Below, piece after piece: positions 41,253 through 50,500 of a stretch of 64,000 bases of DNA. This DNA comes from Faucicola sp048551375 (lineage in GTDB: Bacteria > Pseudomonadota > Gammaproteobacteria > Pseudomonadales > Moraxellaceae). The notes under the pieces are model-generated. The model saw only the letters and a program-made list of their open reading frames with translations, was not told the DNA's origin and made no database searches. The stretch lies in contig NZ_JBLYZJ010000004.1 of assembly GCF_048551375.1 (NCBI RefSeq), positions 124,001-188,000 on the forward strand, given 5' to 3'. Each line of letters begins with the position of its first letter. The stretch's first letter is position 1. The position numbers were made by a program, and so were the translations under genes.

Positions 41253-41974
41253 ATGGATAACGCCTCTGTTTGTGAAGTTAATCAAGGTTTTGTCACCGAG
41301 GTTATTGCTTTAATTCAGCAAGCCAAAAGCCGTGTTGCGACCACAGTAAATGCCGAGCTAACCCTGCTATATTGGCACGTTGGTGAACGGATTCATAATG
41401 CCATTTTGCAAGGTGAGCGAGCGGATTATGGCAAGCAAGTCATTGCGAATTTATCTGAATCATTAACAATGCAATTTGGTAAAGGGTGGAGTAAAAACCA
41501 TCTGAATTATTGTGTTAAATTTTACCAACAATTTTGTGATATCAACATTGTTCACGCACTGCGTGAAAAATTGAGTTGGACACATTTTAAACTTTTGGCT
41601 TACATTGAAGACCCAATTAAACGAGATTTTTATGCGACCTTAGCAAGCCAAGAGCGTTGGTCAACACGCACGCTTGATGAGCGGATTGGGTCATTATTGT
41701 TTGAACGTACCGCACTGTCAAAAAAACCTGATGAGATGATTGTCGCAGAGTTGGCTCAATTGCGTGAAACAGGGATTATCAGCCGATTTTGTTGTTAAAA
41801 GACCCCTATATTTTGGACTTTCTGCAACTTAATGACCGTTATCTCGAAAAAGATTTAGAAGATGCAATTTTACGAGAAATTGAACAGTTTTTGCTTGAAA
41901 TGGGAGCAGGGTTTAGTTTTATTGCTCGCCAAACAACTCTTATCGCACAAAAACGCATGATTTTATTGCCATAA
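41253..41974 (+). pseudogene. Broken YhcG/DUF1016 PDDEXK nuclease gene
   Basis: The first 178 codons match the helical N-terminal domain of YhcG-like proteins (TLLYWHVGERIHNAIL, YGKQVIANLSESL, WTHFKLLAYIEDPIKRDFY). At about 41790 the frame shifts: the original frame ends in RFCC and stops. The next frame reads LLKDPYILDFLQL and then DLEDAILREIEQFLLEMGAG, the start of the nuclease domain. After FSFIARQ the match ends and the frame stops at 41974, losing the D-ExK catalytic part. The remnant abuts the rnpB promoter. One frameshift plus a 3' truncation make it inactive. Confidence 0.85.
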
Positions 41975-41979
41975 TCATT

Positions 41980-41985
41980 TATAAT
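41980..41985 (+). promoter_or_regulatory. -10 box of rnpB
   Basis: A perfect TATAAT seven bases before the predicted 5' end of RNase P RNA. The -35 is weak (ATGATT at 41957-41962). It directly follows the stop of the broken nuclease gene. Confidence 0.6.
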
Positions 41986-41992
41986 ACGCCCT

Positions 41993-42336
41993 TGGCAGAC
42001 CAGACGAACGCTGTCCACATTAGTGGAGGGAGGAAAGTCCGGGCTACACAGGGCAGAGTGCCAGCTAACGGCTGGGGGGCGTAAGCCTACGACCAGTGCA
42101 ACAGAGAGCAGACCGCCATTTAACTTGTTAAATGGTAAGGGTGAAAGGGTAGGGTAAGAGCCTACCGCATGACTGGCAACAGTTCATGGCATGGTAAACT
42201 CCACTCGTAGCAAGACCAAATAGGTGTCCACACGGTGCGGCCCGCATTGGACACGGGTAGGTTGCTTGAGCGTATTAGCGATGATACGCCTAGATGAATG
42301 TTCGTCCTCGACAGAACCCGGCTTATCGGTTTGCCA
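41993..42336 (+). ncRNA. rnpB: RNase P RNA (M1 RNA), type A
   Basis: The catalytic RNA that removes 5' leaders from tRNA precursors. It is recognised by the conserved GAGGAAAGTCCGGGCTACAC near the start, GAAAGGGTAGGGTAAGAGCC in the middle, and AGATGAATG..GACAGAACCCGGCTTAT near the end. The ends pair as P1 (TGGCAGACC with GGTTTGCCA), which sets the boundaries at 344 nt. Length is close to the 377 nt of E. coli. It is transcribed from its own promoter and ends before a hairpin terminator shared with metG. Confidence 0.97.
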
Positions 42337-42363
42337 TTTTATTTTTACACTTTGCAATAGCAT

Positions 42364-42393
42364 AAAAAAAGGCGTAATTTTACGCCCTTTTTT
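42364..42393. terminator. Bidirectional terminator between rnpB and metG
   Basis: AAAAAAAGGCGTAA and TTACGCCCTTTTTT form a GGCGTAA/TTACGCC stem with A and T runs on either side, so it can serve both rnpB (+) and metG (-). Confidence 0.85.
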
Positions 42394-42418
42394 ATGTCAT
42401 ATGAAGCCCATCAAGCAG

Positions 42419-44500
42419 TTACGCCAAAGTCGCCCCTGCAGGGATGTTATCATCCAACATCACAACGGTAAGCTGTCCGTCTTTTTCTGCTGATAAAATC
42501 ATGCCTTCAGAAATACCAAACTTCATCTTGCGTGGGGCGAGGTTGGTGACGCATACCACGGTTTTGCCCTGTAACTGCTCTGGCTGATAAAACTTGGCAA
42601 TGCCACTAAACACATTGCGAGTTTTGGCGTTACCATTTTCATCCTTTTCACCAACATCAAGGGTAAATTGTAGCAGTTTATCCGCTCCCTCAACCTTGTT
42701 ACATTCCAGCACTTTTGCCACCGTCATGGTGACTTTGGCAAAATCATCAATACCGATAAATTCGCCAGTTTGAGCGGTTTCGGCAGTTGCCACTTTTTTA
42801 GCGTCAGATTTTTTGTCTGTTGTAACCTGTGGCTGTTTTACCAAATCTTCTTTTGAGCTATTTACCATAGCATCAATTTTGTCTTTTTCCACACGTTGCA
42901 TCAGTGGGCTAAAGGCATTGATAGTATGACCCAGTAGCAATTCGTGACGGCTATCAAAGTCAAGGCTATCAATGTTTAAGAAAATGCGAGCCTTTTCACT
43001 CATCATCGGCAACACAGGGGCGAGATATACCATCAGCTGACGGAAGATATTCAATGCCACGGTACACACGGCTTGCACTTCGGCTTGTTTGCCGTCTTCT
43101 TTATTGAGCGACCACGGTTTTTTATCATCAATGTATTCGTTGGCTTTGTCGGCACACGCCATAATCAGACGCATGGCTTTGCTAAACTCTCGTGCCTCAT
43201 ACGCTTGGGCGATTTCGTCCCCTGCGTTGATGATGTCTTGCACCAGTTCTGGTTCGGCAAGTTCAAGGGCAAGTTTACCGCCATGATTTTTATGGATAAA
43301 ACCTGCACAACGACTGGCAATATTCACCACTTTGCCGACCAAATCCGAATTGACTTTTTGCATAAAATCGTCAAGGTCAAGGTTGATATCCTCGACACCA
43401 TCAGACAATTTACTGGCAAAATAATAGCGTAAATACTCAGGATTTAGCTGTTCAAGGTAGGTTTCGGCTTTGATAAATGTGCCACGAGATTTACTCATTT
43501 TTTCGCCATTCACCATTAAGAAACCGTGAGCATTGACCGCAGTCGGTGTGCGGAAACCTGCTCCCTCAAGCATCGCAGGCCAAAATAGGGCATGGAAATA
43601 CACGATATCTTTGCCAATAAAATGATAAACTTCGGTATTGTGGTGGCTGTCTTTTGCCCAGTATTCATCAAAGTTTAAGCCCAATTCCGCACCACGTTGG
43701 TCGCACAGGTTTTTGAAACTTGCCATATAGCCGACTGGGGCATCGAGCCACACATAAAAATATTTGTCGTCCGTGTTGGGGATTTTAAAGCCAAAATACG
43801 GGGCATCACGGCTGATATCCCAGTTGGCAAGCCCTGCATCAAACCATTCTTGCAATTTATTGGCGATTGAACTTTGTAAACGTCCTTCTTTGCGTGTCCA
43901 GTCTTGTAAAAACTCGCTGAAATTCGGCAAATTAAAGAAATAATGGGTCGATGTCTTGAGAATTGGTGTCGCCCCAGATAAGGTTGAGTAAGGGTTCTTT
44001 AACTCGGTCGCATTGTAGGTCGTGCCACATACTTCGCAGTTGTCACCATACTGGTCTTTTGCCCCACATTTTGGACATTCACCTTTGACAAAGCGGTCTG
44101 CCAAAAATAACCCTTTTTCTGGGTCAAATAACTGCTCAACGTCTTTGGTCGAAATATGTCCGTTTTCATACAGGCGTTGATAAATAAATTGTGAATACTG
44201 CTCATTCTCTGGGCTGTGGGTCGAGTAGTAGTTGTCAAAACCCACATAAAACCCTGCAAAGTCCTTTTCGTGTGAGGCTTTGACATCAGCGATTTGTTGT
44301 TCTGGGGTCACGCCATTGGCTTCGGCTTTGAGCATAATTGCCGTGCCGTGGGCGTCATCGGCACACACATAGGTGACTTTGTGACCCAAGGATTTCATGG
44401 CTCGTACCCAAATATCGGTTTGGATATATTCGACCAAATGCCCCAAATGGATAGGGCCGTTGGCGTAGGGTAATGCACTGGTAACAAGGATTTTTCTCAT
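42419..44500 (-). CDS. metG: Methionyl-tRNA synthetase
   Basis: Charges elongator and initiator tRNA-Met. The ATG at 44500 (MRKILVTSALPYANG) is preferred to a TTG five codons upstream. 693 residues, the long dimeric form. Motifs are HLGH in PIHLGHLVEY, the zinc knuckle CPKCGAKDQYGDNCEVCG, KMSKS in GEKMSKSRGTF, and a C-terminal EMAP-type tRNA-binding domain (about 580-693; GIDDFAKVTMTVAKVLEC). A Ser/Lys/Ala linker connects it. Divergent from apbC, the same arrangement as E. coli metG-mrp. Confidence 0.97.
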   Translation of the reverse strand: MRKILVTSALPYANGPIHLGHLVEYIQTDIWVRAMKSLGHKVTYVCADDAHGTAIMLKAEANGVTPEQQIADVKASHEKDFAGFYVGFDNYYSTHSPENEQYSQFIYQRLYENGHISTKDVEQLFDPEKGLFLADRFVKGECPKCGAKDQYGDNCEVCGTTYNATELKNPYSTLSGATPILKTSTHYFFNLPNFSEFLQDWTRKEGRLQSSIANKLQEWFDAGLANWDISRDAPYFGFKIPNTDDKYFYVWLDAPVGYMASFKNLCDQRGAELGLNFDEYWAKDSHHNTEVYHFIGKDIVYFHALFWPAMLEGAGFRTPTAVNAHGFLMVNGEKMSKSRGTFIKAETYLEQLNPEYLRYYFASKLSDGVEDINLDLDDFMQKVNSDLVGKVVNIASRCAGFIHKNHGGKLALELAEPELVQDIINAGDEIAQAYEAREFSKAMRLIMACADKANEYIDDKKPWSLNKEDGKQAEVQAVCTVALNIFRQLMVYLAPVLPMMSEKARIFLNIDSLDFDSRHELLLGHTINAFSPLMQRVEKDKIDAMVNSSKEDLVKQPQVTTDKKSDAKKVATAETAQTGEFIGIDDFAKVTMTVAKVLECNKVEGADKLLQFTLDVGEKDENGNAKTRNVFSGIAKFYQPEQLQGKTVVCVTNLAPRKMKFGISEGMILSAEKDGQLTVVMLDDNIPAGATLA

Positions 44501-44620
44501 GGCTGACCTTTTCAATTTCTAAAATAGCTATTCATCAAATTTATGGGCTATGATAGCCTAATTTGGCTTTTTTTGCATGGATAAAAATGGGCTGTGTTAT
44601 ACTGTTAAACAAGATTTTCG

Positions 44621-44695
44621 TTGTAGGCTGTGGCTTTAGCCCAGCTTTCAACAACACTGCCAAATTTGCTGGGCTAAAGTTAAGCCTACGTTTGA
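44621..44695. repeat. GTAGGCT-TTTAGCCCAGC inverted repeat
   Basis: GTAGGCTGTGGCTTTAGCCC at 44623 is answered by GCTGGGCTAAAGTTAAGCCTAC ending near 44691. It occupies the metG/apbC divergent region and produces a false upstream extension of the apbC frame. Confidence 0.65.
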
Positions 44696-44724
44696 TAAAA
44701 TGTTTGCCAAAAAAAGAGATTCCC

Positions 44725-45933
44725 ATGTTTAACTTTAAAAAAAATAAACCTACCTTAAATCAAGCCGAAATTGACAACGTGCTACAAAACCACCTTGTCA
44801 ATGGCACGCCCTTGAGTGAGTTTTTGACTAAAACCACGCAAAACGGCACGGTTTTAACCCTTGATTTACGCCTACCAGACGACTGCAATGCCGAGCAAAT
44901 CCACCACGAATTAAGCCAACGCTTGCATTTATTGGGCGTGTCCGAAATTAACATGAACGTGACGTTATTCAAAGCAGAACTCAAAACAGAAAATCCTCAA
45001 AAAGGCGATAGCAAAACTTTACCAAAAACTACCAACGCCATGCCCCAACCCAAAAAAGTTCAAGCTCAAGCCCAAGCCCACACCACCGAAACAGACGAAC
45101 CACCAATCACCAAAAAAGCCACCGCTCAAAGTGACTTAACACCACACCCACGTATTCAGCACATTATCGTGGTCGCCTCTGGTAAAGGCGGTGTTGGCAA
45201 GTCCACGACGACCGTGAATATCGCTTTAGCCTTGCAAAAACTTGGCAAAAAAGTCGGCGTACTGGATGCCGATATTTATGGCCCTAGCATACCAACCATG
45301 CTAGGCGTGGCAGGCGTGCAACCCACGTTAGAAAATGAGCAGTTTGTGCCGATTGATGCACAAGGCATGCCGATGCTGTCGATTGGTAGTTTGCTGACCG
45401 ATGACAATACGCCGATTGCATGGCGTGGGGCGAAAGCCACTGGAGCGTTGATGCAACTGTATAACCAAACTAACTGGCCAAACCTTGATTATTTGGTGAT
45501 TGATATGCCACCAGGGACGGGCGATATTCAACTGACCCTAGCCCAACGCATTCCTGTGACTGGGGCGGTGGTGGTGACGACCCCACAGCACATTGCGTTG
45601 TTGGATGCACAAAAAGGCATTGAGATGTTCCGCAAAACTGCCATTCCTGTGCTGGGCGTGGTGGAAAATATGGCGTTGCATACTTGTAGCAACTGCGGTC
45701 ATACCGAAGCGATTTTTGGTGAGGGCGGTGGTGAAAAAATGGCAGAAAATTATCAAGTGCCGTTATTGGGGCAGTTGCCACTTGCTAAAGGGATTCGTGA
45801 GCAAGCGGACAAGGGCGAGCCGTCTGTGTTAGTAAATGATGAATTTGCCGAATATTATCTGAATATTGCTAAAAATATTGAAGCGAATATTGGGAAATTT
45901 GCGAAATCACATGATAACAATAGAATATTTTAA
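44725..45933 (+). CDS. apbC: Iron-sulfur cluster carrier protein ApbC/Mrp
   Basis: A P-loop ATPase that carries Fe-S clusters to target proteins. The 403 residues from the ATG at 44725 hold an N-terminal MIP18/DUF59-like domain (about 12-90), a linker rich in Gln/Ala/Thr, and the deviant Walker A GKGGVGKSTT (153-162). DADIYGPSIPTMLG, the Asp box YLVIDMPPGTGD and the cluster-binding pair C-x2-C in HTCSNCGH follow. An upstream open frame to 44563 is created by a repeat. Divergent from metG as in other gammaproteobacteria. Confidence 0.95.
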   Translation: MFNFKKNKPTLNQAEIDNVLQNHLVNGTPLSEFLTKTTQNGTVLTLDLRLPDDCNAEQIHHELSQRLHLLGVSEINMNVTLFKAELKTENPQKGDSKTLPKTTNAMPQPKKVQAQAQAHTTETDEPPITKKATAQSDLTPHPRIQHIIVVASGKGGVGKSTTTVNIALALQKLGKKVGVLDADIYGPSIPTMLGVAGVQPTLENEQFVPIDAQGMPMLSIGSLLTDDNTPIAWRGAKATGALMQLYNQTNWPNLDYLVIDMPPGTGDIQLTLAQRIPVTGAVVVTTPQHIALLDAQKGIEMFRKTAIPVLGVVENMALHTCSNCGHTEAIFGEGGGEKMAENYQVPLLGQLPLAKGIREQADKGEPSVLVNDEFAEYYLNIAKNIEANIGKFAKSHDNNRIF

Positions 45934-45989
45934 AGCCAAAAAATAGCCTGTTAAAGTTCTTTCCGTATCTGATTTTTAACACAATATAT

Positions 45990-46201
45990 CGTGGGTAACG
46001 CTTTGCTAACCCACGCTACTTTGTGGTTTGGAAAGAGGTCTATTGTTTGTGATGTTGTAGGGGCTTATTGCATAAGCCCAGTGTTTAAAATCAAAAGTAT
46101 TGTAGGTTGGGTTGAGTTTGCGAAACCCAACATTTTCAATCGTTTATGTTGGGTGTCATTCTTCCACCCAACCTACAGATAGCTCTTTTGCGTAAGTCCT
46201 A
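45990..46201. repeat. Repeat cluster between apbC and the LD-carboxypeptidase
   Basis: Contains the hairpin CGTGGGTAACGCTTTGCTAA..CCCACG (45990-46015), a TATAGT-element core GTAGGGGCTTATTGCATAAG (46057-46079), and a left-truncated copy of the 126-bp element from GTAGGTTGGG (46102) to the end TGCGTAAGTCCTA (46189-46201). No gene. Confidence 0.7.
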
Positions 46202-46207
46202 AGTTTT

Positions 46208-47440
46208 TTACATCAATAATTTTGAAAAATCCAAATTCCCAAAGTTTTTTTCATTTTTCAAATTATAAAATTCATTAAAAGTCGCTTGATAGCCATTACC
46301 AATCGCCTCAAGCGTCACAGGCACGCCCAACGGCACATTGATTCGCCTTGCCACATGACCAAATGGAAAATCCGTATAAATCGGCAGGCGAGTCGCCTCA
46401 TGTATCGCCCTTAGCACCGTATCAAAGGTATAATCGCCATTGTAAGCATCACTAATGCCACTAAAATTAAACTTACCCAACACAATTGCTTGCTGTTTTG
46501 CTAATACTCCAGACAGTGACAGGGTCTGAAGCATCCGCTCAATGCGGTATGGCTGTTCGCCTGTGTCTTCCAAAAACAAAATCCCATTATCCACTTTTGG
46601 CATATAGGGCGAGCCGACCATTGCCGATAATACGCTTAAATTACCGCCCCATAGCTTGCCTGTCAGACGTGGCTTAATACCATAATTTTGCGTTTCGGGG
46701 ATTTGGATGGTGAGTTGATTTTGTTGACATAAATTGATAAAACTTTGGATAGTGTCTCTATTGACCGTGGCTTTACCAAAATCACTGCCGAGCATACATC
46801 CTGCCACATACGGCAAACCGCCTTGAGCAAACATCGCCAACTGCACCGCCGTAAAATCACTAAACCCCATCAACAGTGTGCCACGTTGTTTTAGCTTTTG
46901 GGTCAAGGTATACCATTGGCTGTCGGATAGACGGTTCAGTAATCGCATTGCCCCATAACCCCCTCGTACCCCGAGCAAGATTTTGGGCAAATCCGCCACA
47001 GGCTGATGGAGTAGGGCAGTGATATCGCCCAAGCGTTCGGCATCTGACCCTGCAAAGCGTAAATAACGCCGACTAATCACTTCTGGATTGTAAATATAAA
47101 ACCCTGCTTGGGTAAGGCGATGGATAGCCAATAGATTGCGTTGTTCATCACTGCCAAACCCAGACGGAGCAAGTAAATGGACTGGCACGCCACGCCCATT
47201 TAATGCCTCGCAGTTGGCTTTGATGGTAGCAAAGTCAAAAGTTGGTACACTCGGCTCACCCCAACTGGCTTCGCCTGTGCTGTTGCCTGTCACCTCGCCA
47301 AAACTATCACCAGTGGTCATGGGCGGTTGGCTGATGGTCTGCCCACCGATACTTAAATCGGCACGGCTGTTAAGGGTTGCCAAAGCGGTCAAGGCAAGGC
47401 TGGATTTGAGTAAACCACGGCGAGATAAAGAGGTTGGCAT
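46208..47440 (-). CDS. Tat-exported LD-carboxypeptidase (peptidase S66)
   Basis: A serine peptidase of the LdcA/MccF family that removes the terminal D-Ala from muropeptide tetrapeptides. The 410-residue chain starts with a twin-arginine signal (S6-R-R-G-L-L-K, then SSLALTALATL), so it should be folded and exported. The Ser nucleophile is in LMGFSDFTAV, the Glu in the GNLSVLSAM/FLEDTGEQPY region and the His in DFPFGHVARRIN. The typical GVRGGYGAMRLL block precedes the Ser. E. coli LdcA is cytoplasmic and about 300 residues, so the export signal and extra length are notable. Residues after the signal are Gly/Ser/Thr-rich. Confidence 0.88.
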   Translation of the reverse strand: MPTSLSRRGLLKSSLALTALATLNSRADLSIGGQTISQPPMTTGDSFGEVTGNSTGEASWGEPSVPTFDFATIKANCEALNGRGVPVHLLAPSGFGSDEQRNLLAIHRLTQAGFYIYNPEVISRRYLRFAGSDAERLGDITALLHQPVADLPKILLGVRGGYGAMRLLNRLSDSQWYTLTQKLKQRGTLLMGFSDFTAVQLAMFAQGGLPYVAGCMLGSDFGKATVNRDTIQSFINLCQQNQLTIQIPETQNYGIKPRLTGKLWGGNLSVLSAMVGSPYMPKVDNGILFLEDTGEQPYRIERMLQTLSLSGVLAKQQAIVLGKFNFSGISDAYNGDYTFDTVLRAIHEATRLPIYTDFPFGHVARRINVPLGVPVTLEAIGNGYQATFNEFYNLKNEKNFGNLDFSKLLM

Positions 47441-47470
47441 GGCGGTGTTCCTTATTATTGTTTTTTATTT

Positions 47471-47562
47471 TGTAGGGTGGGTTAGCAAATGCGTAACCCC
47501 ACATTTAAATTTAATAAGGCTTCGGTGGGTTACGCTAAAAAGACGGCTAACACACCCTACGA
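47471..47562. repeat. GTAGGGTGGGTTAGC inverted pair
   Basis: GTAGGGTGGGTTAGCAAATG and GCTAACACACCCTACG face each other across about 90 bp, with inner copies GCGTAACCCC and GGTGGGTTACGC. Same family as 12794-12830. Lies before the LD-carboxypeptidase gene. Confidence 0.65.
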
Positions 47563-47577
47563 TAAGCCTTAAAGCCA

Positions 47578-47862
47578 TCAATCAGGCAATTGCATGGTGT
47601 TATTGGTATCGGTGGTCAAGCCATAATAAAAAATCCCTGTGGCAACAAGGCTCGACACGCCAATAAACGCAAGGTCAAGGGCTTTTTTTAACCCCAATAA
47701 ATTGATGGCGGTAAATACCACCACAGCCACCGCAAAACACGCTAGGCTAAATTGTATCACACGTTCACGACTGGGGGTTTTGCCGTCATAGCGGTAATGA
47801 CGCACACCAAACCCACTGGCATACGCCACCAATCCTAGTATTAACCATTGAATAAAACTCAT
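47578..47862 (-). CDS. Small membrane protein, two to three helices
   Basis: A 94-residue protein with hydrophobic segments at about 5-18 (FIQWLILGLVAYASG), 37-55 (QFSLACFAVAVVVFTAINLL) and 63-82 (LAFIGVSSLVATGIFYYGL). A charged loop RHYRYDGKTPSRER lies between the first two. Family not recognised. A possible start ATG has a TAGGAAAAACA ribosome site (complement of 47863-47873). Between repeats, so probably a single-gene unit. Confidence 0.6.
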   Translation of the reverse strand: MSFIQWLILGLVAYASGFGVRHYRYDGKTPSRERVIQFSLACFAVAVVVFTAINLLGLKKALDLAFIGVSSLVATGIFYYGLTTDTNNTMQLPD

Positions 47863-47900
47863 TGTTTTTCCTAATAAGGTTCAAACTACCAATATTTATA

Positions 47901-47973
47901 ACCCCACCCTAGCCCTCCCCTTAACAGGGGAGGGAACTGTTCTCCCCCTGTTAAGGGGGAGTTAGAGGGGGTT
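47901..47973. repeat. CCCCACCCTAGCCCTCCCCTT repeat
   Basis: Two opposing hairpin units, ACCCCACCCTAGCCCTCCCC and GGGGGAGTTAGAGGGGGTTT. The same 74-bp sequence, with few differences, recurs at 53547-53620. This is another dispersed palindromic family. Confidence 0.75.
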
Positions 47974-47991
47974 TAGCAAAATTATTATGTA

Positions 47992-48585
47992 TTACAACTG
48001 CTGTGTATTATCACAACTGACTTTATATACGGTATTGCTACCTTTATAAATGTAGCCAAGGTAAGGGCTGTCAAATTGTGGGTTTAAATTGGCAAAACCT
48101 TCAGTGACTTTTGCCAATACAAACATACGGTCTGGGCGAGCGATGACCTTTTCCAAATATTTATTTTCGTCAGCTTTGATGTCAAAGTATTTTTGGATGT
48201 CGCTATTGTTATTTGCTAAGACTTGCATCGGTTCTGGCTTGTCCCAGTCTTTGCTAGGGTCGTTAAATTGTCGCATCTGCATGGCATAGCCGTCAGTATT
48301 ATTGTTGTCACCATTGGTAGTTGCTTTGCTGATTTTGATTTGTGCAGGCTCGCTATGGCTGACCGTATAGCAACCGACAAGGTTATCATTGTTAGCGATA
48401 TTAGCATTGGTATTTTGGCTTTGAGCCGAGCTTTCAGCGGTTTGTGAGGGTTGTTTGGCTTGTTGACAGCCGACCAAACCGCCCACGCCCATAAAACTGA
48501 TTAGCATTATCGGCAATCGCTTTGCCAAGGCTCGTTGGCGTGGGGTAGGCAGTGAATTTTTAGGCAAATCGGCAATCGACATCAT
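47992..48585 (-). CDS. Predicted lipoprotein, function unknown
   Basis: A 197-residue protein with a long basic N-region (about residues 1-23) and a hydrophobic core LPIMLISFMGVGGLVG ending in lipobox L-V-G-C (C40). After it comes a Ser/Gln/Asn-rich spacer, then a compact domain with two Cys (VGCYTVSHSEPAQIKISKA and TVYKVSCDN at the end) that could form a disulfide. No family recognised. The start is followed by a second ATG. Single-gene unit divergent from the RNase H-DnaQ fusion. Confidence 0.65.
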   Translation of the reverse strand: MMSIADLPKNSLPTPRQRALAKRLPIMLISFMGVGGLVGCQQAKQPSQTAESSAQSQNTNANIANNDNLVGCYTVSHSEPAQIKISKATTNGDNNNTDGYAMQMRQFNDPSKDWDKPEPMQVLANNNSDIQKYFDIKADENKYLEKVIARPDRMFVLAKVTEGFANLNPQFDSPYLGYIYKGSNTVYKVSCDNTQQL

Positions 48586-48706
48586 ATTTTTCCATTAACA
48601 TAGCTTTATCAGTCAGTTGGGCTATTATAATCGCTTTGACGTGGATTTTTTTGGGTTTTTTTCTTATACTAACCGTAATTTTCGCTATTTCTTTATCAGT
48701 CTATTT

Positions 48707-50422
48707 ATGCCCAAACATCTGTTACAACCCCAGCCCAATTTTGTGCTTGCCTATACCGATGGGGCGTGCCGAGGCAACCCCGGAAAAGGTGGATTTGGGG
48801 CGGTGATTATCTTGCCGAATGGCGACCAAATCGACATGAGCGGTGGTGAAGCCAATACCACCAATAACCGTATGGAGCTGTTGGGGGCGATTGTTGCTTT
48901 GGAAAATAGCCCAACTGATATGCCAATTCAAATTTGGTCAGATTCCAGTTATGTCATCAAAGGCATTACTGAATGGATGACAGGTTGGAAAGCCAAAAAT
49001 TGGAAAAATGTCAAAAATCCTGATTTATGGCAACGCCTTGATACAGCTTGTCAAAATCGCCAAATCGACTGGCAATGGGTAAAAGGTCATGCAGGTCATG
49101 CAGGCAATGAATATGCCGACCAACTGGCAAACCAAGGTATTGATAATTTGCCGAAAACATGGGTCAAAACGATGATAACCAATGAACAAGATGATGAAAA
49201 TTTGATGGATGATAGCGAGTATTTGGCCGAAGATGATATTTTATTTGATGTCTTAGACCCCATCGAACTTGAGTCTACTAACGTTGCATCTGCTCACTTC
49301 GAGCCGATGGTTGAGCCACCCTTTCAAACGCCAGTTGAATCACTGTTTGAGCCACCCCTTGAACCACCGTTTGAACAACAATTCGAGCCACACTTTGAGC
49401 CAGTGATAGAGCCAGTAATAGAGCCAATGCCAGAAACCGCTAGCCCTGCTACGGTAGCGGTTGGCAAAAAAGCCACATCAGCCAACCATGCTAACAATGA
49501 CGGCGAAAATGTTGCTGAAGTGATTTATCGCCCTGCGTTATTTAATCAGCAAAATTTTGTCAATTTTCTCAATGAAAAACAAGTATTTATCGCCCAAGAT
49601 GATACGCTATTAGCCCAGCGACCTGTATTCGATGGCAATACGACTAGCCCAAATTCGTCATTTGTGCCGTTATTACCCTTTGCCAAAAATGCAGGGGTTG
49701 CCAATCGCCAGTTGATTCTTGATACCGAAACCACAGGTTTTGATGCCCAAAATGGCGACCGTATTATTGAAATTGGTATTGTGGAGCTGATTAACCGCAA
49801 GTTTACTGGTGAAAAACTCCACGTTTATATCAATCCGCTCAAGCAGATGGATGAAGAGGTTATTCGAGTCCACGGCATTTATAATGAATTTTTGGATTTT
49901 ATGCCGACTTTTGAGCAGGTGGGCGAGGCGGTATATGCGTTTTTGCAAGGGGCGGAGCTAATCGCCCATAACGCCAACTTTGATATGAACTTTTTACAAG
50001 CCGAGTTTGGGCGGATGGGGCTAGCCAATATCACCCAACAGGTGACGGTGACTGATAGCTTGGCGATTGCCAAACAGCTATATGCAGGTCAGCGAAACAC
50101 CCTTGATGCACTGGTCAAACGCCTTAATGTCGGTAAACAAGACCGTACTTTTCACGGGGCGTTACTCGATGCCGAGATTTTAGCCGAAGTGTATCTTGCC
50201 ATGACAGGCGGTCAAGTCAGTCTGGCAATTGATGATGACATGGCGGATGGTATGGGGTATATTAGTCATCGAACCTTTAGCGAGCCTGTGGCGTATTTTG
50301 GGGCAAGCGAGAGCGATGAAACCGCCCATTTGGCATGGCTAAACCAACTAAAAGCCAAAAATCCCCAACTGGCAACGCACTGGGGCTTGGTTGAGCCACA
50401 AGCTGAAAATATGTCAAGTTAA
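48707..50422 (+). CDS. rnhA-dnaQ: RNase H1-DNA polymerase III epsilon fusion
   Basis: One 571-residue chain joins two enzymes that are separate neighbours in most gammaproteobacteria. Residues 11-148 are RNase H1 (removes RNA in RNA-DNA hybrids) with D18 (YTDGACRGNPG), E57, D79, H128 and D138 intact. Residues about 334-520 are the proofreading exonuclease epsilon with D339/E341 (ILDTETTGFD), D426 (HNANFDMNF), H483 and D488. A clamp-binding-like QVSLAI (503-508) corresponds to QTSMAF of E. coli epsilon. The linker of about 185 residues has degenerate F-E-P-P repeats. The ATG at 48707 is chosen; upstream codons to 48617 are not conserved. Confidence 0.93.
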   Translation: MPKHLLQPQPNFVLAYTDGACRGNPGKGGFGAVIILPNGDQIDMSGGEANTTNNRMELLGAIVALENSPTDMPIQIWSDSSYVIKGITEWMTGWKAKNWKNVKNPDLWQRLDTACQNRQIDWQWVKGHAGHAGNEYADQLANQGIDNLPKTWVKTMITNEQDDENLMDDSEYLAEDDILFDVLDPIELESTNVASAHFEPMVEPPFQTPVESLFEPPLEPPFEQQFEPHFEPVIEPVIEPMPETASPATVAVGKKATSANHANNDGENVAEVIYRPALFNQQNFVNFLNEKQVFIAQDDTLLAQRPVFDGNTTSPNSSFVPLLPFAKNAGVANRQLILDTETTGFDAQNGDRIIEIGIVELINRKFTGEKLHVYINPLKQMDEEVIRVHGIYNEFLDFMPTFEQVGEAVYAFLQGAELIAHNANFDMNFLQAEFGRMGLANITQQVTVTDSLAIAKQLYAGQRNTLDALVKRLNVGKQDRTFHGALLDAEILAEVYLAMTGGQVSLAIDDDMADGMGYISHRTFSEPVAYFGASESDETAHLAWLNQLKAKNPQLATHWGLVEPQAENMSS

Positions 50423-50500
50423 TACAGACGAGGTAAAAACCTTGTGTTATATTATGTTCAAAGATTTGTCTAGTTAAAAATAATAACCTTAGGATATTCC

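Noticed and set aside
44563..44724. 54-codon N-terminal extension of apbC
   Set aside because: It is read through an inverted repeat in the metG/apbC intergenic region and has no conserved content.
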